This document shows, piece by piece, positions 62,388-64,000 of a DNA stretch of 64,000 nucleotides (position 1 is the stretch's first letter; every line of letters starts with the position of its first letter). Both the position numbers and the translations under genes were made by a program. Origin of the DNA: Mesorhizobium sp. (GTDB taxonomy: Bacteria; Pseudomonadota; Alphaproteobacteria; Rhizobiales; Rhizobiaceae); assembly GCF_004963255.1 (NCBI RefSeq), contig NZ_SUGA01000013.1, positions 21,736-85,735 of the forward strand, given 5' to 3'. Under the pieces are notes generated by a model. The model did no database searches. It saw only the letters and a list, made by a program, of their open reading frames with translations, and had not been told where the DNA came from.

Positions 62388-64000
62388 TCAGGTCACAGTC
62401 TCCGTATGGGTCGGCTGATTGTGATCATAGAGGATGCTGATTACAGAGCCGCTTGCAACTCCCGTCAACGAGGCCACCTCGACCATGCTTCCGCCAGCCG
62501 CCGTGCCATTGTTGTCAACCATCACGTGAGCCGCGCCGCCCGAAAATGTAACATCGATCGAGGAGCCTGCCTGCGCATCGGTAGTCGGCGCGCCAGCACC
62601 TAGTGATTTGAGAAGGTCGGACAGGTCAATGACGTCCTGGCCAGGCGTATAGTCTGCGATGACGTCGGCCACATGGACCGTGAGTTTGGACGGATCGATC
62701 ATGAACGTATCGTTGCCCGAGCCGCCGGTGAGGTGATTGAAGCCCAACCCGCCGATTAGGATGTCGTTGCCAGCGGCACCGTCCAGGAAGTCATTGCCTG
62801 CGCCGCCCACCAGCGTGTCATTGCCGCCGGTGCCAAGGAGATTGTCGTCTCCGGAAGTGCCCGCGATGGACTCGACCGTCAGCTGACTGCCTGGCGTGCC
62901 ATCGATGTGGACATTGAAGGTCTGCGTCGAGACATCGCCGTCGCCATCCGTGATCGATACGTTGATGCCGTTGAAGTCCAGATCTGACGGCGGCGCTTCT
63001 GACTGCGAGCCGACCTCGACGCCGTTTAGACGGAATCCGCCGCTATTTGAGGCATCGCTGAGGACTTTGACCGCGTAAATGTCGTCGCCGACTACATAAT
63101 TGGCGGTACCCGCGACAGCCGACCAGTTAAGCTGGCTGATCTGAATTACCTGGCCGGACGTCACGTTGAGCGTCACCTGGTCATAATGCGTGGCATCGGT
63201 GTAAACCAGGACGGTGATCTTGGCCGTCGACATGCCGCCCGTGTAGCCCTCGGTCGTGAACTTGAAATCGTCGACGGTATGGGGCGTCGTATTGTTACTA
63301 TCGTTGACGAATGCGAATTTTATGGATTCACCGGGATCATTTGTCTGGCCGGAACTCCCCTTGACCGCCCAGCCTTGGTTACTGGTGTTCACCAAATCGC
63401 CAGATTGGCCGGTGGGGGCAACGCCGTCATCGCCGGTCACAAGAATATTGAAGTCGGTGGCAGCGCCCAAGTCCACGATCAGTGAACCTGTCGGTCCCCC
63501 GGCTGTCGCTGAAGTCGCCGCGATTGGAGTAAAGACGACATCACCTGCCCGGTGCAGAACCTGCAGCGAGTCGGTGCCGTCGGCATTCAGCGTCAGGACT
63601 GCAGCGACATCGGAGCCGTCCATCAGGTTCAGCACGATCTGGGACGATGAACTCGAAGCAACTTGCACGTTCTGCCCCGTGGCAGAAATGCTGCCAAACC
63701 CGTCCGCTCCATACTGCCATTCGGCGAACTGACCGGTATAGGTTGTAGTCGCTGCCGGATTGAGTACCGACAAACTGACGATGCCGTCGTGATTACCGTC
63801 ATTGACGAGGGTGTAAGCTGGCACGTCGTCGACGATGTCGACCAGGATGGTGCCGGTGGTGGTGTTGCCGTGAGCGTCGGTCACCGTATAGGTGAAGCTG
63901 TCCTTGTCCTGCTCAGTGGTGATGCCGTTGTTGGCGGTCGCCCCGTCATAGGTCTTGGTCAGCGTGTATGTGTAGGTGCCGTCGGCATTGAGCACCAGGT
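62388..64000 (-). CDS. Large RTX/VCBS-repeat secreted protein, partial (C-terminal part)
   Basis: The frame enters from the right edge, so only the C-terminal 535 residues are present. At the right it has a VCBS/cadherin-like repeat (LNADGTYTYTLTKTYDGATA and SFTYTVTDAHGNTTTGTI). A central calcium or adhesion-like region follows. RTX nonapeptides come near the end (GTSGDDNLLGTGGNDTLVGG, GNDFLDGAAGNDILIGG), followed by VIADYTPGQDVIDLSDLLKSL, the type I secretion C-terminal target. It is a secreted adhesin-like protein exported by a T1SS. Confidence 0.9.
   Translation of the reverse strand, partial: LVLNADGTYTYTLTKTYDGATANNGITTEQDKDSFTYTVTDAHGNTTTGTILVDIVDDVPAYTLVNDGNHDGIVSLSVLNPAATTTYTGQFAEWQYGADGFGSISATGQNVQVASSSSSQIVLNLMDGSDVAAVLTLNADGTDSLQVLHRAGDVVFTPIAATSATAGGPTGSLIVDLGAATDFNILVTGDDGVAPTGQSGDLVNTSNQGWAVKGSSGQTNDPGESIKFAFVNDSNNTTPHTVDDFKFTTEGYTGGMSTAKITVLVYTDATHYDQVTLNVTSGQVIQISQLNWSAVAGTANYVVGDDIYAVKVLSDASNSGGFRLNGVEVGSQSEAPPSDLDFNGINVSITDGDGDVSTQTFNVHIDGTPGSQLTVESIAGTSGDDNLLGTGGNDTLVGGAGNDFLDGAAGNDILIGGLGFNHLTGGSGNDTFMIDPSKLTVHVADVIADYTPGQDVIDLSDLLKSLGAGAPTTDAQAGSSIDVTFSGGAAHVMVDNNGTAAGGSMVEVASLTGVASGSVISILYDHNQPTHTETVT

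Overview
The window looks like a chromosome segment of an alphaproteobacterium of the order Hyphomicrobiales (Rhizobiales), most likely Mesorhizobium or a close relative. The evidence is high-GC codon use, the core gene order hisD / UPF0262 / LMW phosphatase / infA / maf / yacG, small rhizobial families (DUF2948, DUF6894, DUF7662), rhizobial palindromic intergenic repeats, and a P4-type integrase beside tRNA-Phe, the site used by the M. loti symbiosis island. This is a by-eye reading; no database search was possible.

Region 1 (about 1-26.4 kb) is a surface-polysaccharide locus. It holds a Wzx-type flippase, an acyltransferase-3, an RTX protein with a TIM-barrel-like glycosidase domain, a group of regulators (solitary LuxR, HWE-type histidine kinase, NarL-type response regulator), nucleotide-sugar genes (nucleotidyltransferase, DegT aminotransferase, 4,6-dehydratase, UDP-glucuronate 4-epimerase type), an initiating sugar-phosphate transferase, an ExoF-type export protein and three methyltransferases. 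Embedded in it is a tight minus-strand operon (25234 to 17626) encoding an NRPS-like adenylation-carrier-thioesterase protein, an NAD-synthetase-like amidase, an AsnB-type amidotransferase, an acyl-AMP ligase and an acyl carrier protein. I infer that it builds an activated, possibly amidated acyl or aminoacyl group for decorating the polysaccharide or making a coupled small molecule.

Region 2 (26.4-37.0 kb) is a patchwork accessory region around an intact glmS. It contains a frameshifted nuoD fragment, a GAF/histidine-kinase gene split by an IS481-family element with a clean 6-bp target duplication, an IS3 remnant joined to a broken ATP-dependent DNA ligase, several small hypothetical genes, and a tyrosine integrase next to tRNA-Phe.

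Region 3 (37.0-47.4 kb) is core chromosome: yacG, maf, infA, an LMW phosphatase-like gene, UPF0262, hisD, DUF2948, murA, tRNA-Thr, tRNA-Cys, a degenerate GGDEF protein, an SNase-like protein and an L,D-transpeptidase. hisD is interrupted by an exact 26-bp micro-inversion between 10-bp inverted repeats; flipping it back on paper restores a full 430-residue enzyme.

Region 4 (47.4-59.5 kb) is a Flp/Tad pilus locus in two divergent arms. The minus arm carries pilin, cpaB, cpaC, a lipoprotein, TadG, two TadE-like proteins and cpaE; the plus arm carries cpaF, tadB, tadC, tadD and cpaA. The shared 0.5-kb control region holds a perfect CtrA-type TTAA-N7-TTAA box. The end of the window has a PAP2 protein, a periplasmic-binding lipoprotein of the PBP-activator type, a small exported protein and the C-terminal part of a large RTX/VCBS protein that runs off the right edge.
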